DNA of 64,000 nucleotides from CAVQBP01 sp963848195 (GTDB lineage Bacteria; Bacteroidota; Ignavibacteria; Ignavibacteriales; Ignavibacteriaceae): the NCBI GenBank assembly GCA_963848195.1, contig CAWKCY010000019.1, forward strand, positions 62,001 to 126,000, in the 5' to 3' direction. A program made the position numbers and the translations under genes. Shown here piece by piece: positions 61,323 through 64,000 of the stretch. Numbering within the stretch: the first letter of the stretch is position 1; every line of letters starts with the position of its first letter. The notes beneath the pieces were generated by a model. The model had not been told where the DNA came from and made no database searches. It saw nothing but the letters and a program-made list of their open reading frames with translations.

Positions 61323-64000
61323 TTACAAAATTGAACTGATATAAGCTGCAGAACCGTCCCTGAGCCAGCCGTCTAATTGTGCGGGTTCTTTTAACTGTTG
61401 TCCTCTAAAACGGGGTACAGATAAGTACTGGCAGTCAATAAAGGGGAGTCCTGTCATATCACCCCATAATTTTTCAAACTGAGCGACTGGATAAATATCC
61501 TCCTGCCCTTTCCCCCATCTTTTTTTGACATCTTTAATTGTAATATACGTCGGCATTTTAGCAGCGATATTTCTAACGGATTCCAGAATAAGTTTCTCAT
61601 TTCCAAGATCATTTCTGTTTAATGAAAAAGATTCTAATAATTTATCAATATTTATCCATGAAGTGAGAGTATTATAAAAAGTTAAATTAAATTCAATTTC
61701 TTCTTTTGGTAATGCTAGGCTTTCAACTAGACGTAAATTCCCATTAACTCTGGCTAAACCGCCTCCTCTATCATCAATACGCTTTGTAGTAACTTCCATA
61801 GAAAGTGTTTTACCATTATTAATATGATATCCTAAAATAGATGGTTCCAAATTAGCCCCGAGAGTATCTATATTGTGCGACATTAAATATTTCAGATTAG
61901 GATTCTCATCAATCATTTTTTTCAAAGTGCCGTTTAAGAACATATTTGGAATTTCATACCAGTGTCCTACCGGATGCAGACACTGACGGGCAATATTATC
62001 AGTATAATCGGAACCTTGTCCTTTATTTTCGACCCAATTCAATAAAGCTGCTCTCAAACTTTCCAGTACTTTTTGAGCCTGTACATCAAGCAACTGCTGA
62101 GGCATTTCTTCCCAGAGATAGAGTAAATCCCTTTTCATTGGAATCATTCTCAACCCGATAAATTTTCCTTGTGATAAATAAACCGAACCGCTATAATTAT
62201 AGTTTTTATCGATATTTAATTTATAATCTATAGGATTATGAGTTAAATAGCTTGTTGTGAATACATGCTGAACTTTCCTACCGCACAACTCACTTGTTTT
62301 ATTACTTTTAGCAAGATGTATTTCAATAAAGCTTCTATGCTTACCATCCAATTTATAAAACGGATGTAAAGCTTTTACAACTCCAGCCCCTTTAGTCCAC
62401 CTGCTTCCTATACCACCAGCAAATGATACTACAGCCACTTCACCATTCTGCAAAGCAGTAAGCCCAATTTTAATATATTTATCTTTAATAATACTTGAGT
62501 ATCCGGTTACATCACCTTCTTTCACATCTGTTATTTGAGTATTGACAGGTAGCTTATTCTGGGATAAACCGATTCTTCCATTTTTTAAATCGGCTCTTAT
62601 TTGTTCATGCTGAATTGAATCGAAGCCAAACTTCTTTAACAAATCAGTAAGATTTTCTTTTTTCTCATTAATGGAGATTTTTTGAGGTAAGATTATATCA
62701 AATAGTGAATTCAATAAACCGGAGTAACCTTTATTTTCACGGGCGATATAACTTAACTCTTCCAATTCGGTTCTTTGGACTGATGTCAATTCATGGCTTT
62801 CTTTCTTTAGAAGTGCGGGAGTAATAATAGAATAATATCCGCCCGGCATTAATGCTTTTTCATTCAGCAGTAGTTCTGAATAAGAACCTTTCTCGTTTAT
62901 TTCGAAGTCATAGACAACAGGTTCCATAGCAAAGGGAACGGAATCTTTTAAATCATTCTTTAATTCAGACATTAAATTTTGAATATCAACTTGCGCTTTC
63001 TTTTTAATTGCAGGATTAAAGATAAAACCCATACCACCACCGGACATTCCCCCCATCATCCAGAATCCCCAGAAATCGGAAGTATATTTCTTTTCAACTT
63101 CTTTAATTAAAGTTTCAGTAAATAAATTAGTTGCCCAAGGAATGATAGTTTGAATAGGGCCGAAAAAATTCTTTTGAGTTAATTTCCCGATTGCTCTAAC
63201 ATCACCGGATTCCAGTTTTTCAAGAATCGAATCGAAAGTATTTATAGCTTCTCGTCTTCCATTCCACTCTGCTTTTGATCTCAATAAATATTTTTCAGTA
63301 ACCATTTCCAGTATCGGTCCGACATCCTGAGCTATACCACCGTGGACTATAATAAGGCTATTTTGAAGCAATTTTCTTGTATCTTTAGAAACATCAGAAT
63401 ACCCCAGTACTTTATGTCTTGGCAGAAGACAGCCATTGCTGATACCAAATTCGGGGTCACCTTCCGATGCATCGACCCCTTTTATAGTTTTCATTCCGGG
63501 CCATATACCTCCGCTATCCTGCCATCCACCACCAGAGCCGGCGAGCCATTCACCTAGAATTGCTCGGGCAGCAACAATTCTTCTTTCGGTTTCATCCAGC
63601 TCTCCCATTAAGTTTTTAATTTGATAGGTAGCTCTCATACAAATTGAAATTAACGATGCCAGCAAATTAGTGGATACAGCAAGACGGGAGCCTTTGGGAA
63701 TATTATTAACCTTACTGACTATTTCTATGCCAAATCCAGGTTTTATTAAACGGGATAATAATTTAGATAATGGTTGTCCGGCACCTTCCATTCCGGGTGG
63801 AACAATTCCCGAGGCAATCACTGCAGCTTTTAACAGTCCGAGATAATCTTTTGCAAAGTCAAAAACCTCGTCAATTGTTTTTATTTCCGTAGAAGCATCT
63901 AAATCAACACTGGTAAGCTTTAAAATAGGTTTATCAATAATTCGAAAATAAGTTTCTATAGGAGGCTGAGGTTTAGTATGTTTACCGCCTGTAAGGACAG
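61323..64000 (-). CDS. GHMP kinase / UDP-sugar pyrophosphorylase-like fusion (5' end outside window)
   Basis: At least 892 residues; the frame stays open to the window edge, so the 63821 GTG is not the true start. The N-terminal half is GHMP-kinase-like: the ATP-loop position reads PKGSRLAVSTN, a degenerate form of the G-L-G-T-S-S motif, and AGSGGGWQDSGGIWPG resembles the L-fucokinase GGGWQDQ motif. The C-terminal half is a UDPGP-type nucleotidyltransferase: SFAGGIGSRWTKGAG near 62390-62420, VFTTSYLTHNP, HWYEIPNMFLN, HNIDTLGANLEPSIL. L-fucokinase/GDP-fucose pyrophosphorylase has the domains in reverse order. It may phosphorylate and activate a free sugar; which is unknown. Confidence 0.75.
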   Translation of the reverse strand, partial: VLTGGKHTKPQPPIETYFRIIDKPILKLTSVDLDASTEIKTIDEVFDFAKDYLGLLKAAVIASGIVPPGMEGAGQPLSKLLSRLIKPGFGIEIVSKVNNIPKGSRLAVSTNLLASLISICMRATYQIKNLMGELDETERRIVAARAILGEWLAGSGGGWQDSGGIWPGMKTIKGVDASEGDPEFGISNGCLLPRHKVLGYSDVSKDTRKLLQNSLIIVHGGIAQDVGPILEMVTEKYLLRSKAEWNGRREAINTFDSILEKLESGDVRAIGKLTQKNFFGPIQTIIPWATNLFTETLIKEVEKKYTSDFWGFWMMGGMSGGGMGFIFNPAIKKKAQVDIQNLMSELKNDLKDSVPFAMEPVVYDFEINEKGSYSELLLNEKALMPGGYYSIITPALLKKESHELTSVQRTELEELSYIARENKGYSGLLNSLFDIILPQKISINEKKENLTDLLKKFGFDSIQHEQIRADLKNGRIGLSQNKLPVNTQITDVKEGDVTGYSSIIKDKYIKIGLTALQNGEVAVVSFAGGIGSRWTKGAGVVKALHPFYKLDGKHRSFIEIHLAKSNKTSELCGRKVQHVFTTSYLTHNPIDYKLNIDKNYNYSGSVYLSQGKFIGLRMIPMKRDLLYLWEEMPQQLLDVQAQKVLESLRAALLNWVENKGQGSDYTDNIARQCLHPVGHWYEIPNMFLNGTLKKMIDENPNLKYLMSHNIDTLGANLEPSILGYHINNGKTLSMEVTTKRIDDRGGGLARVNGNLRLVESLALPKEEIEFNLTFYNTLTSWINIDKLLESFSLNRNDLGNEKLILESVRNIAAKMPTYITIKDVKKRWGKGQEDIYPVAQFEKLWGDMTGLPFIDCQYLSVPRFRGQQLKEPAQLDGWLRDGSAAYISSIL

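Noticed and set aside
61323..63821. Calling the last gene L-fucokinase/GDP-fucose pyrophosphorylase (fkp)
   Set aside because: The domain order is reversed and the nucleotidyltransferase half is UDPGP-like, so the name would mislead.

Overview
The window is a low-GC, gene-dense stretch of bacterial chromosome, almost certainly from the Bacteroidota/Chlorobi side of the tree, and most like Ignavibacteria. This is inferred from the AT-rich sequence, the mixture of genes with and without Shine-Dalgarno sequences, a PorV/PorQ-like outer-membrane protein, an OmpA protein with thrombospondin type 3 repeats, many short lipoproteins, and dispersed intergenic repeats of the kind seen in Ignavibacteriales. 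I see no rRNA, tRNA, CRISPR array, prophage or intact transposase gene.

Layout. 0.2-7.3 kb: a secreted metallophosphoesterase, a thioredoxin-like protein, a trans-sulfuration enzyme next to a TSUP transporter, an MFS carrier, and a translationally coupled GNAT/nitrilase pair. 7.5-11.5 kb: a 997-residue protein with a degenerate P-loop just upstream of an MscS channel whose start looks frameshifted. 11.5-20.6 kb: an SDR, a lipoprotein pair (CuZn superoxide dismutase and cupredoxin), a membrane glycosyltransferase, a crotonase, membrane proteins, truA, a 49-residue gene hidden in an overlapping frame, and a coiled-coil lipoprotein. 20.7-30 kb (minus strand): MgtC/DUF4010 protein, aldehyde dehydrogenase, SpoIIE-type phosphatase, a frameshifted M64 peptidase, pyrE, pterin dehydratase and clpC.

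30.4-45.2 kb (plus strand): floA, a coupled membrane-anchored protein and a UvrD-type helicase; a glycosyltransferase and a methyltransferase; a nucleoside salvage operon (cytidine deaminase, thymidine kinase, CNT transporter, purine nucleoside phosphorylase); secD-secF with a terminator; and a two-component pair. 45.4-53 kb: OmpA/TSP3 protein divergent from the PorV-like protein, a lone receiver, a TlpA-like lipoprotein, a radical SAM protein and an alpha-amylase-family enzyme.

53.3-57.6 kb is the most interesting region: a four-gene cassette. The first protein carries a segment resembling the GldL transmembrane hairpin, the second has a GldM-like single-anchor architecture, and the last two are tandem paralogous secreted, probably beta-barrel, proteins. 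I infer a divergent GldL/GldM-type proton-driven envelope motor with dedicated outer-membrane partners. The window closes with 6-phosphogluconolactonase, an inositol-monophosphatase-family enzyme, a small orphan gene bracketed by palindromic repeat elements, and a gene cut by the window edge that fuses a GHMP-kinase-like half to a UDP-sugar-pyrophosphorylase-like half.

Non-coding structure includes a 97-bp element with quasi-palindromic ends in two full copies plus a shorter one, a 206-bp nested inverted-repeat element, a hairpin repeated at two gene 3' ends, and several terminators.
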